Source: Calditrichia bacterium (GTDB taxonomy: Bacteria > Calditrichota > Calditrichia > Calditrichales > Calditrichaceae). From it: a DNA stretch of 64,000 nt. The notes beneath the pieces are model-generated. The model did no database searches, was not told the DNA's origin, and was given only the letters and a program-made list of their open reading frames with translations. The stretch covers positions 1-64,000 of the forward strand of contig JALSTK010000117.1 in assembly GCA_026983775.1 (NCBI GenBank). Direction: 5' to 3'. Made by a program: the position numbers and the translations under genes. Below, in pieces: positions 34,883 through 43,881 of this stretch. Position 1 is the stretch's first letter. Every line of letters begins with the position of its first letter.

Positions 34883-35553
34883 ACCGTCCCTACGGGACAT
34901 CTTTGGATGTGTGGGCTATCCCCTGTTTCCCGGCGGTGAACTGCCGCGTTAATCTCAGAAATCCATCCGGGATTTTTTAAGCGGTACTCCCGCTCGTTTC
35001 GATACATCCCGCTAAAGCAGGACACTCAACGAGCGGGTTCCTTCCCGGTGGCTGAGTAGTCCCGGCTTGCCGGGACGTATCGAAGCCACCGCCATCGTCC
35101 CGGAGGGATGTTTGATATTAGCCCGCCGATTCATCTTACATTTCGGCAGGTCGATGATTTCGTCCCGTCAGGGACGGTTGTCAATAGCCCGCCGTTTCAA
35201 CGGCGGGGACAATGAGCCCCCCACCGCCAAACCCGTCCCGTAGGGACGGCTGAAACAGGGTGGATTGGTCATCAGATGTCCCTACGGGACATTTCGTAAT
35301 GTATTGGTTGCCGCCCTTTTCCCGGCAGTAAACTGCCGCGTTAATCTCAGAAATCCATCTGGGATTTTTATTGGAACAATGCGGATTTACATCCCGGAGG
35401 GATGTTTGGTATTAGCCCGCCGTTTCAACGGCGGGGAAAATGAACCGCCAAAAAAACAATCCCGTCCCGTCAGGGACGATTGATATTAACCCGCCGATTC
35501 ATCGGCGGGGGAATGAACCACCCCAAAACCCATACCCGTCCCGTAGGGACGGC
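34883..35553. repeat. REP palindrome array, left of the RAYT transposase
   Basis: The array has about a dozen short hairpins of a few kinds. Core type: GTCCC-3/4 nt-GGGAC, at 34886-34898, 35161-35176, 35233-35249, 35276-35292, 35463-35478 and 35536-35552. Variant ATCCCggaGGGAT is at 35389-35405. A second type, CCCGCCG-6 nt-CGGCGGG, is at 35188-35207, 35416-35435 and (AT-extended) 35490-35509. A third motif, CCCGGCGGTGAACTGCCGCG, recurs before AATCTC. Short open frames inside the array are byproducts of repeats and not genes. Confidence 0.85.
34979..35102. repeat. 124-bp direct repeat, copy 1 (with 36458-36581)
   Basis: By eye this 124-bp block is identical to 36458-36581. It carries two large hairpins of another family. 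The first is CCCGCTCGTT ... AACGAGCGGG and the second is GGTGGCT ... AGCCACC, enclosing CCCGGC-TT-GCCGGG. In each, TGAGTAG or TGAGTG pairs with TATCGAA or GATACAT, and the two units are in opposite orientation. Confidence 0.8.
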
Positions 35554-35562
35554 CGATAAAAA

Positions 35563-36015
35563 TTAATCCCAAATATACCTTTCATCATAGGGAATATTAT
35601 ATTTTTTCAAAAATTTCAGATATTCCTCTTTAAACGTCCGATGTCGATGATGCTCTCTTTGGTTTTCAATATAGTGCTTCACCTTTCCCAAATTTGAATA
35701 ACTAATACTAAACGCGCCATATCCCTCTTGCCAGGCAAAATTTATAAGATCCGGAAAAGTAGAATGAATCCAAGAAGAAGAGCCTCCTTTAATTAGCTGA
35801 ATAGCCTTGGCAACAGGCAGAGTTTTAGACAAGGAAACCAGAAGATAGACATGATCTTCAATACCGCCAATAGAATAAGGAACCATATTATTTTGCTTAG
35901 CTATTCCTCCCATGAACTCCCAAATTCTTTTTTCGTATTCAGAGTAAATTAGTTTTTCACGTTGCTTTGTGGAAAAAATATAATGAATTAGGATTTGGGT
36001 ATAAGAGTTTGACAT
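35563..36015 (-). CDS. RAYT-like (REP-associated tyrosine) transposase, Y1/IS200-like domain
   Basis: The 150-residue product is a Y1-type single-strand transposase of the REP-associated group. The start is SYTQILIHYIFSTK. The HUH motif region reads GGIEDHVYLL, with His55 but Tyr57 where the second His is expected. The catalytic Tyr is probably Tyr115 in KHYIENQREHH. The end YDERYIWD is typical of the family. It sits between two arrays of REP hairpins, as in known RAYT/REP systems. The second His is changed, so it may be weak or inactive. It could still be full length because no frameshift is seen. Confidence 0.85.
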   Translation of the reverse strand: MSNSYTQILIHYIFSTKQREKLIYSEYEKRIWEFMGGIAKQNNMVPYSIGGIEDHVYLLVSLSKTLPVAKAIQLIKGGSSSWIHSTFPDLINFAWQEGYGAFSISYSNLGKVKHYIENQREHHRHRTFKEEYLKFLKKYNIPYDERYIWD

Positions 36016-36143
36016 AATGTGCCTCCAAAAAATTTGCGGATTTTATATCTGAAAAATAAATGAGATATTTTTAAAAGGCAATATGGGTATTAGTTATTTT
36101 TTCTTTCTTACAAATGGTAATGGGATAGAAAAGAATGCCTCGG

Positions 36144-36607
36144 ATGTCCCTCCGGGACATTCTTATTTGTATGAGTTATCCCCTTTGACCCGGCAGTGAA
36201 CTGCCGGGTTAATCTCAAAAATCCCTACGGGATTTTTATTGGAACAATGCGGATTTACATCCCGGAGGGATGTTTAATATTAGCCCGCCGATTCATCTTA
36301 CATTTCGGCAGGTCGATGATTTCGTCCCGTCAGGGACGGCTGAAACAGGGTGGATTGGTCATCAGATGTCCCTACGGGACATTTGGGGATATAGGTAGTT
36401 CCACTGTTCCCGGCGGTGGACTGCCGCGTTAATCTCGGAAATCCATCCGGGATTTTTAAGCGGTACTCCCGCTCGTTTCGATACATCCCGCTAAAGCAGG
36501 ACACTCAACGAGCGGGTTCCTTCCCGGTGGCTGAGTAGTCCCGGCTTGCCGGGACGTATCGAAGCCACCGCCATCGTCCCGCAGGGACGATTGAAAATAG
36601 CCCGCCG
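36144..36607. repeat. REP palindrome array, right of the RAYT transposase
   Basis: The hairpins here are ATGTCCC/GGGACAT at 36144-36160 and 36366-36382, ACCCGGCAG/CTGCCGGGT at 36188-36209, AAATCCC/GGGATTT at 36219-36235, ACATCCC/GGGATGT at 36257-36273, CGTCCC/GGGACG at 36323-36338 and ATCGTCCC/GGGACGAT at 36573-36591. Longer blocks are shared with the left array (for example 36236-36291 with 35367-35422 and 36268-36340 with 35107-35177), so the two sides are mosaic duplicates. Confidence 0.85.
36458..36581. repeat. 124-bp direct repeat, copy 2 (with 34979-35102)
   Basis: Second copy of the 124-bp block, in the same orientation and without any mismatch that I can see. The flanking REP sequence differs (GCAGGGACGATT here, GAGGGATG after copy 1), so the block ends are sharp. 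Confidence 0.8.
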
Positions 36608-36608
36608 T

Positions 36609-36756
36609 TTCAACGTCTGTTAAAACGGTTGCTCTGCCCTGACAAATCGAGAAAAACTCCATGGGAATCTATAACATCTTGTTTTCTATGGATTCCCAAT
36701 AAATTTGGGAATGACTGTACACTATAAATTTCATATTTTTAAAAAGTCTGTTCAAC
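36609..36756. mobile_element. 136-bp insertion inside a REP hairpin with 6-bp target duplication
   Basis: The hairpin CCCGCCGTTTCAACGGCGGG, seen intact at 35188-35207 and 35416-35435, is split here. The left half ends CCCGCCGT-TTCAAC (to 36614) and the right half begins TTCAAC-GGCGGG (from 36751). The inserted 136 bp is 36615-36750, flanked by a TTCAAC direct repeat. It has no coding frame, starts and ends with GTCTG, and contains two internal inverted repeats (GGGAATC/GATTCCC and ATTCCC/GGGAAT). It lacks clear terminal inverted repeats. Confidence 0.65.
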
Positions 36757-36843
36757 GGCGGGAGAAGAATGGCCTTTCCCAACCCGGTTCGCCGGGGCAG
36801 AGTTTATATCTACTTTTGAAACCGGACGGGTTCTTATCCATTC

Positions 36844-38217
36844 TCAGAATTCTTTAGTCTCAATAAATTCGGTATGAATCATTTTCACCGTTTTCTCGAT
36901 GTCTTCTTCTCCGATGATGAACATCATGCTGATCTGATTGGCAAACTGGGAGATCAGTTCCAGTTTAATGGCGTTTTGATGCAACATGCGTATGATCTGC
37001 CAGGTTAGTTCTAAGTTGCCCTTCATGCCTTCGCCTACCACACTGACGACCACTTTTCCCGGTTCCAGATGCACGGTTCCGAACTGCTTTAATTCATCGA
37101 TAAAAGCATAGGAATCGCTGTTGTTTTGAATAGTAACGGACAATTTGGTAGCCGATTTGGTGATGGCGTATACCTTTTTACCATGATCGGTGAAAATCTG
37201 AAATATTTCCTCTATTAGTTTCGGTGAGAGCAGCAAATCAGACGATTCGATGATGACCAGCAAAATATTTTCTTTGTAGGCGATGGACTTAATCAATTTT
37301 TGACCCGTGTCCTTATAATCCGGTAAAATCAACGTACCTTTTTCCTGAGGATGATGGGAATTAAGGACACGCACCGGAATACCGTGATCCAGGGCGGGTT
37401 GGATGGTGGCGGGATGCAGAACCCGGGCGCCGAAATAGGCCAGTTCACAGGCTTCTTCAAAGGTCATAAACGGCAAAGGGTGCGCACCGGTAACGATACT
37501 CGGATCGGCACTTAAAATGCCATCCACGTCGGACCAAATCTGAATCTCCCTGACCTTTAAAACGGCGCCTAAAATCGAAGCCGTATAGTCCGATCCGTCG
37601 CGACCCAGGGTGGTGGGGGCGCCGTTTCGGGTGGTGGCCAGGAAGCCCTGGGTAACGATCAGGTCTTCTTGCTCGATATGGTGTTGCCAATGGATTTGTA
37701 CCTCCCTGCTGATATCTTGCATTAGCGGTATAATGCCGCTACTTTTCGTATCGATGATCATAATCGGCCGGATATCCTGACAAATACTTTGAATTCCTTT
37801 GCAACGGAGGTAAGAATTAAAAATATGGGTGGAAAGTAACTCGCCCGTGCTTAAGAGGCTACTGTAAATTTCCGGGCTTTCCACTTTAATAGCCCGGGTA
37901 GCATTTAAAAAAGTACGGACTTTTTGAAATTCGGCATTCATATAAGTAGAAATTTCATCATACAGCATAGGGTCGCTAATCAGCTCATCAATGATATTTT
38001 TATGGCGGTTATAAAGCGCTTTTAAAATTTGCTCTGCTTTATTATCCTCCCGGGAAAGAATTCGTTGATGCGCTTCGATGAGCTGATCGGTAACGCCTCC
38101 GAGAGCGGATAGAACGATCAGCGGCTTTTGGTCAAGCCGTTCTTCAATAATGCGGGCAACGCTTTGCATAGCAGCCGCATCTTTTATAGAACTACCTCCG
38201 AATTTCATAATTATCAT
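36844..38217 (-). CDS. lysC: Aspartate kinase, monofunctional
   Basis: The 457-residue product phosphorylates aspartate, the first step toward lysine, threonine and methionine. The kinase domain starts MKFGGSSIKDA and has TTLGRDGSDYTASILGA and the WSDVDGILSADP loop. Two ACT-type regulatory regions follow after residue 310 (for example ILLVIIESSDLL and VVSVVGEGMKG), so amino-acid feedback is likely. No homoserine dehydrogenase domain is fused. I chose ATG 38217, preceded by CAGGAG. A TTG two codons earlier is the other option. The start overlaps metX by 26 bp, so it is the third gene of the SAM-controlled operon. Confidence 0.9.
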   Translation of the reverse strand: MIIMKFGGSSIKDAAAMQSVARIIEERLDQKPLIVLSALGGVTDQLIEAHQRILSREDNKAEQILKALYNRHKNIIDELISDPMLYDEISTYMNAEFQKVRTFLNATRAIKVESPEIYSSLLSTGELLSTHIFNSYLRCKGIQSICQDIRPIMIIDTKSSGIIPLMQDISREVQIHWQHHIEQEDLIVTQGFLATTRNGAPTTLGRDGSDYTASILGAVLKVREIQIWSDVDGILSADPSIVTGAHPLPFMTFEEACELAYFGARVLHPATIQPALDHGIPVRVLNSHHPQEKGTLILPDYKDTGQKLIKSIAYKENILLVIIESSDLLLSPKLIEEIFQIFTDHGKKVYAITKSATKLSVTIQNNSDSYAFIDELKQFGTVHLEPGKVVVSVVGEGMKGNLELTWQIIRMLHQNAIKLELISQFANQISMMFIIGEEDIEKTVKMIHTEFIETKEF

Positions 38218-39364
38218 AAACAAGAGACTCCTGCCTTGAATTTGGAAAAATTGAATTGAGAAAATCGCTGATTAACCGGCCGATTCGGTCCGTTTCAATT
38301 AAAAAACTGTCGTGGCCGTCATTCGAAATAAGCTCACGATATAAACTATGGGGAATCGCGCGGGCAATCTGTTTTTGTTCGCTTGCCGGGTAGAGAATGT
38401 CGCTGCTGATTCCGATGCACAGGGCCCTGGCATTAATGGTCGCTAAGGCGTTGGAGATACCCTTCCTGCCGCGCCCTACATCATGATTGTCCATGGCCCG
38501 GGTCAAGGTGATCAGACTGTTGGCATCGAATCGCTGCACCAATTTTTTACCCTGATAAGAGAGATAACTTTCTACTTTAAAGGGTGCGGTTGCAGCCCCG
38601 GCTTGCTTGTGACGGCCGAAGCGCTGCTCAAAGGATATATCGGTGCGATAGGAAACCATTCCGATTTGCCGGGCCAGAGAAAGACCTCGGTGGGGTTGTT
38701 TCCTGTAATATCCGTTATTCCAGGATGGATCGGTCATGATGGCCTGGCGGGTAAGATGACTGTAGCCGATAGCCCAGGCGGAATGTCCGGCCGAGGTAGC
38801 GATGGGAATGATGGAACGGATCATCTGTGGATAGAGTAGCGCCCATTCCAGAACCTGCATACCGCCTAAAGATCCGCCTACGGCCGTAAACAGCTCTTTA
38901 ACTCCCAAAGAATCCAGTAGTCTTTTCTGCGCCCTCACCATATCGCGTACAGTGATTTCAGGGAAATCCGGCCCATACGTCTGTCTGCTGCCCGGTTTAA
39001 AAGAGGCCGGTCCTGTACTTCCGTAACAACTGCCGAGAACATTGCTGGAAATAATAAAATAGCGATCGGTATCCAGTGCTTTCCCCGGTCCGATCAAATC
39101 GTTCCACCACCCGGGTTGATCCGGATTTTTACTCCGGTACAGAGGAATTTCTTCCAAAATCCTGGAATCGAGTACGGGTAATCCGGCGGCATGCGCATCG
39201 GCAGTAAGAGCATGGCAAACTAATATCGCATTTCTGCCGTCTTTATTTAATTTACCGTAGGTTTCATATGCCAACTGAACTTCGCCGAGCGACTGTCCGC
39301 TTTCCAGAATAAAGGGTTCCTTGCGGGTAAAAAGTTGTTTGATTCTTGTACGACTTTTGAACAT
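38192..39364 (-). CDS. metX: Homoserine O-acetyltransferase
   Basis: The 390-residue product is an alpha/beta hydrolase-fold acyltransferase that activates homoserine for methionine synthesis. LAYETYGKLN, LVCHALTADAHAAG and the LIGPGKALDTDRYF block are typical. The nucleophile Ser is in GGSLGGMQ, and the His is in SNDGHDSFLIE. Some family members use succinyl-CoA, and sequence alone is not decisive. It lies between metY (22 bp upstream) and the aspartate kinase (26-bp overlap), so the three are co-transcribed. Confidence 0.9.
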   Translation of the reverse strand: MFKSRTRIKQLFTRKEPFILESGQSLGEVQLAYETYGKLNKDGRNAILVCHALTADAHAAGLPVLDSRILEEIPLYRSKNPDQPGWWNDLIGPGKALDTDRYFIISSNVLGSCYGSTGPASFKPGSRQTYGPDFPEITVRDMVRAQKRLLDSLGVKELFTAVGGSLGGMQVLEWALLYPQMIRSIIPIATSAGHSAWAIGYSHLTRQAIMTDPSWNNGYYRKQPHRGLSLARQIGMVSYRTDISFEQRFGRHKQAGAATAPFKVESYLSYQGKKLVQRFDANSLITLTRAMDNHDVGRGRKGISNALATINARALCIGISSDILYPASEQKQIARAIPHSLYRELISNDGHDSFLIETDRIGRLISDFLNSIFPNSRQESLVYDNYEIRR

Positions 39365-39386
39365 AATGCAATTCCAAATTTTTTGC

Positions 39387-40748
<1,362 letters not shown>

Positions 40749-40768
40749 CAATGTGTTATTGAACCCAC

Positions 40769-40880
40769 TCTTATCTTTCCCCGAGTTCTGGGGCAGGAGT
40801 TAGCACCTTTTCTTTACTGATTTAAGAATGGTTGCTAAGGTTTCGTAGGGCCTGTTCCCTCCACCTTTCTGGATAAGAAG
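40769..40880 (-). ncRNA. SAM-I (S-box) riboswitch aptamer
   Basis: On the minus strand the sequence begins CTTATCCAGAAAGGTGGAGG and continues with GGAACAGGCCCTACGAAACC and GGCAACC-like (AGCAACC) segments. These are the conserved SAM-I core. The P1 helix closes with GATAAG near 40770. A promoter lies upstream and a terminator downstream. It controls the metY-metX-lysC operon by binding S-adenosylmethionine. Confidence 0.95.
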
Positions 40881-40932
40881 CGATTTTAAATTTTCGGTTT
40901 TACATAAAAATCTCCGTATAATATTTCATGTA

Positions 40933-40961
40933 AATATATATTTTTACATTATAGAAGTCAA
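40933..40961 (-). promoter_or_regulatory. Sigma-70 promoter of the met operon
   Basis: On the minus strand, TTGACT (40956-40961) and TATATT (40933-40938) are separated by 17 nt. Transcription would start near 40926, about 46 nt before the riboswitch. The promoter lies 19 bp after the asd stop codon. Confidence 0.75.
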
Positions 40962-40980
40962 TTAAAAGATATTTTTTATT

Positions 40981-42036
40981 TCATTTGCCGGAAAGATATC
41001 CTTTGGCAACCATCAATTCCGCATTTAAAATAGCGGCACCGGCCGCTCCGCGAATCGTATTGTGCGACAGCACAGAAAATTTAAAATCCAGAATAGAGCA
41101 GGGTCTTAATCGGCCGATGCTCACGGCCATACCATGTTCCAAATTTCTCAGCAATCTGGGTTGGGGCATGTCTTCCGCTTCAAAATAATGAATGGGAAAT
41201 TCCGGAGCGGAGGGTAGTTTCAAGTCCTGGGGAATAGACTTGAAAGTGCTCCAGGCCTGAATGATTTCCCGTATACTGGCTTCACTTGCCAATTTCACGG
41301 AAACGCTTTCCAGATGACCATCCAGCACGGGAACGCGGTTGCAACTGGCGCTTATCGTTATAGGCGCTTCGATAAATCGTGAGCCGTCCCAGCTACCCAG
41401 AATCTTTTTGGGTTCGCTTTCCAATTTTTCTTCTTCATTACGGATAAAGGGAATGACATTATCGATGGCCTGTAAGGAAGATACACCGGGATATCCGGCT
41501 CCGGAAAGAGCCTGCATGGTTACCACATGAACCCGGGTCAGGCCGAAAAATTGCATCAACGGTTTCAAGGCGAGCGTCAGGCCCATGGTCGAACAATTGG
41601 GGTTGGTAACGATTTTACCTTTTTGAAAGGACTGGCTGCCCAGTGCTTTCAAGTGGTCCGCATTCACTTCCGGGATGAGCAGCGGTACCTGGGGATGGAA
41701 ACGATGATTACGGGCATTGGAAATAACCAGATAATCGGCCTCGGCAAAATCGCGTTCGATCGATTCGGCCACTTCGGCGTCCAGCGCAGAAAAAACAATC
41801 TTGCACGGTAAAACGGGTACGGTCGGCTGGATGATCATTGCACCTATTTTCCGGTTCAGGGGGCTGTTCTGAATCCATTTTACCACTTGCCCGTATGGTT
41901 TTCCTGCGGATCGTTGTGAAGCGGCCAGGGCTACGATTTCAAACCAGGGATGATCCGTAAGCAATTCGATAAATTTTTGTCCCACACTACCGGTTGCTCC
42001 TAAGATGCCTACCGGGATTTTCTGTTCTGGGTTCAT
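40981..42036 (-). CDS. asd: Aspartate-semialdehyde dehydrogenase
   Basis: The 351-residue product is the next enzyme after aspartate kinase and uses NADPH to reduce aspartyl phosphate. GILGATGSVGQ (residues 10-20) binds the nucleotide, and the catalytic Cys148 is in NPNCSTMG. The SCNRVPVLDGH block and the HNTIRGAAGAAILNAE end match the archaeal/fungal-type branch of Asd. It is on the same strand as the met operon but is separated from it by a promoter and riboswitch, so it is probably not under SAM control. Confidence 0.92.
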   Translation of the reverse strand: MNPEQKIPVGILGATGSVGQKFIELLTDHPWFEIVALAASQRSAGKPYGQVVKWIQNSPLNRKIGAMIIQPTVPVLPCKIVFSALDAEVAESIERDFAEADYLVISNARNHRFHPQVPLLIPEVNADHLKALGSQSFQKGKIVTNPNCSTMGLTLALKPLMQFFGLTRVHVVTMQALSGAGYPGVSSLQAIDNVIPFIRNEEEKLESEPKKILGSWDGSRFIEAPITISASCNRVPVLDGHLESVSVKLASEASIREIIQAWSTFKSIPQDLKLPSAPEFPIHYFEAEDMPQPRLLRNLEHGMAVSIGRLRPCSILDFKFSVLSHNTIRGAAGAAILNAELMVAKGYLSGK

Positions 42037-42132
42037 TTCTTTCGATTCCCGATTTTATTTTGCTTAATTGGCGTGCAATATACAAAAAAAGGGTGGGGAA
42101 AAGCAATGATTCGCTCTGAAGAAGAGTATCCG

Positions 42133-42855
42133 CTATTTTTTCTCAATTTCTCCGGTCATGGGAACAAAGCGCACCGGCAGGACATTTTCCATAGTAAGCC
42201 CGCTTTCCGTTTTATCGACCACTACCAGTTCCTGGACAAATTCTCCGACCGGTAAAACCATACGACCCCCCACTTTTAATTGTTCCAGGAGGGGAGGGGG
42301 AATTTTATTGGGGGCAGCCGTGACGATAATAGCATCGAAGGGCGCTTTTTCCGGCCAGCCCCGGTAACCGTCACCCAAGCGCACCTGCACATTGTGGTAT
42401 CCCAGCTCATCTAAAACTTTGCGGGCCCGCTGCGCCAACTCAGGAATGATCTCCATGGTAAATACGGAGTCGACTATCTGGGCCAGTACGGCCGCCTGAT
42501 ATCCCGATCCCGTGCCAATTTCCAGCACACGGTAACCGGCTTTTACATGAAGCTGCTCGGTCATAAAGGCCACAATATAGGGCTGGCTAATGGTTTGATT
42601 TTCACCGATGGGTAAAGGCTCATCCAAATAGGCGTCCTGAATTTCCTTCTCAGGTACAAAACGGTGTCTGGGAACCAGGCGCATGGCCCGAATGACCTGT
42701 TGATCTTTGACGCCACGAGCAATGATCTGGCGTTGGACCATCTGCTCCCTTAAAGCGGTATAATCGCTCTCTTGCAGGTTCATCTTATTCTCCCTGCTAC
42801 ATGCGAGAAAAATTAATAATATGAAAAAAATGGTACAATAATGTTTAAGCTTCAT
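42133..42855 (-). CDS. pcm: Protein-L-isoaspartate O-methyltransferase with optional lipoprotein leader
   Basis: The product repairs isoaspartyl residues with SAM. The motif VLEIGTGSGYQAAVLA binds SAM, and PVGEF and the GRMVLPVG region are typical. From ATG 42855 (240 residues) the N-terminus is a clean lipoprotein signal, KHYCTIFFILLIFLAC, with lipobox FLAC. Yet an internal ATG at 42783 (216 residues, MNLQESDY) has the best ribosome binding site, AGGGAG with a 6-nt spacer. The family is usually cytosolic, where SAM is found. Both products may be made. A TTG at 42873 is less likely. Confidence 0.85.
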   Translation of the reverse strand: MKLKHYCTIFFILLIFLACSRENKMNLQESDYTALREQMVQRQIIARGVKDQQVIRAMRLVPRHRFVPEKEIQDAYLDEPLPIGENQTISQPYIVAFMTEQLHVKAGYRVLEIGTGSGYQAAVLAQIVDSVFTMEIIPELAQRARKVLDELGYHNVQVRLGDGYRGWPEKAPFDAIIVTAAPNKIPPPLLEQLKVGGRMVLPVGEFVQELVVVDKTESGLTMENVLPVRFVPMTGEIEKK

Positions 42856-42934
42856 AGTAAACTGCAGTTTCAATAAACTATGGACAAACTAATTCAGAAT
42901 AGGGCCGGAGTCAACCGGAAATTAAATATTCTGC

Positions 42935-43879
42935 TTAATGTTTCAGTAAACAATGCAAATGCTGATAAACACTTTTACTCAAAGCCGTTAAGTTGTACCC
43001 TCCTTCCAGGAAGGAAATGATGCGTCCGTTGCAATGTTGATGCGCGAAAAGCGCGACAAGCTCCGTTAATTTATAATACCCGTTTTCGGTGAGTAACATA
43101 CCGCTTAAAGGGTCATCCCTGTGGGCATCAAAACCGGCCGAAATTAAAATCAGATCGGGAATAAAGATCGATTTTATATCTTCCAATGCCTGCTGCATGA
43201 GGTAAATATAATCCCGGTCGGTCTGGCCGATCGGTAGAGGAAGATTTCGGGTAAAACCCTGACCCGGACCTTCACCGCTTTCATCACTGCGGCCGGTGTT
43301 GGGATAGAACGGAGACTGATGCAAGCTAAGATAATAGACATGAGGATCGCGGTAGAAGATGTGCTGCGTACCGTTACCGTGATGGACATCCCAGTCGATA
43401 ATCAGCACTCGCTTTACCTGAGGCAGTTGCAAAGCATAGCGGGCAGCAATTGCAATATTATTAAATACACAAAAACCCATGGCCCGATCGGTCTCGGCAT
43501 GGTGACCCGGAGGACGGACACAGGCAAATGCTTTATCAAAACCATGATTAAAAATAAGGTCAACCGCTTCGATTCCGGCCCCGGCGGCCTTGAGAGCCGC
43601 ATCGACCGAATGTTGGTTCAGGATGGTATCTCCCCTGTCCAGTATGAGATGATCGATTCCCCGTTGTTCTAAAATATAATTAACATAATTGCTTTCATGG
43701 ACGAGCTCTAATTGGGTTCTGTCGGCATTTTTAGGAGAGATGGTTTCGACTTTCCGGAAAAATCCCTTTTGCTTTAGAAAGCTATAGATGGCCTCAACCC
43801 GTTGCGGTCTTTCGGGGTGCCCCGGGCCGGGATTGTGCAGAGTAAAAACAGGGTCATACAGGAATGCCAGTTTAGCCAT
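42935..43879 (-). CDS. Histone deacetylase family protein (AcuC/acetylpolyamine deacetylase-like)
   Basis: The 314-residue product is a Zn-dependent class II-like deacetylase. PGHPERPQR near the start is typical, with catalytic His pair in RPPGHHAE, zinc Asp/His in DWDVHHGNGTQ and the second zinc Asp in GFDAHRDDPL. Bacterial homologues deacetylate acetyl-CoA synthetase or acetylpolyamines; the substrate here is unknown. It lies 2 bp after the GAF histidine kinase gene, so both are on one transcript. Confidence 0.92.
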   Translation of the reverse strand: MAKLAFLYDPVFTLHNPGPGHPERPQRVEAIYSFLKQKGFFRKVETISPKNADRTQLELVHESNYVNYILEQRGIDHLILDRGDTILNQHSVDAALKAAGAGIEAVDLIFNHGFDKAFACVRPPGHHAETDRAMGFCVFNNIAIAARYALQLPQVKRVLIIDWDVHHGNGTQHIFYRDPHVYYLSLHQSPFYPNTGRSDESGEGPGQGFTRNLPLPIGQTDRDYIYLMQQALEDIKSIFIPDLILISAGFDAHRDDPLSGMLLTENGYYKLTELVALFAHQHCNGRIISFLEGGYNLTALSKSVYQHLHCLLKH

Positions 43880-43881
43880 AG

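Noticed and set aside
34843-35025. Short open frames inside the REP arrays (also 36298-36504, 36456-36662, 36196-36432)
   Set aside because: They translate the repeats themselves; copies share the same start because the DNA is duplicated. No ribosome binding site or family match.
34883-36607. CRISPR array
   Set aside because: The repeats are palindromic hairpins at irregular spacing with no unique spacers of constant length and no cas genes.
36844-38217. Bifunctional aspartokinase/homoserine dehydrogenase
   Set aside because: The protein ends after the ACT domains; no dehydrogenase domain follows.
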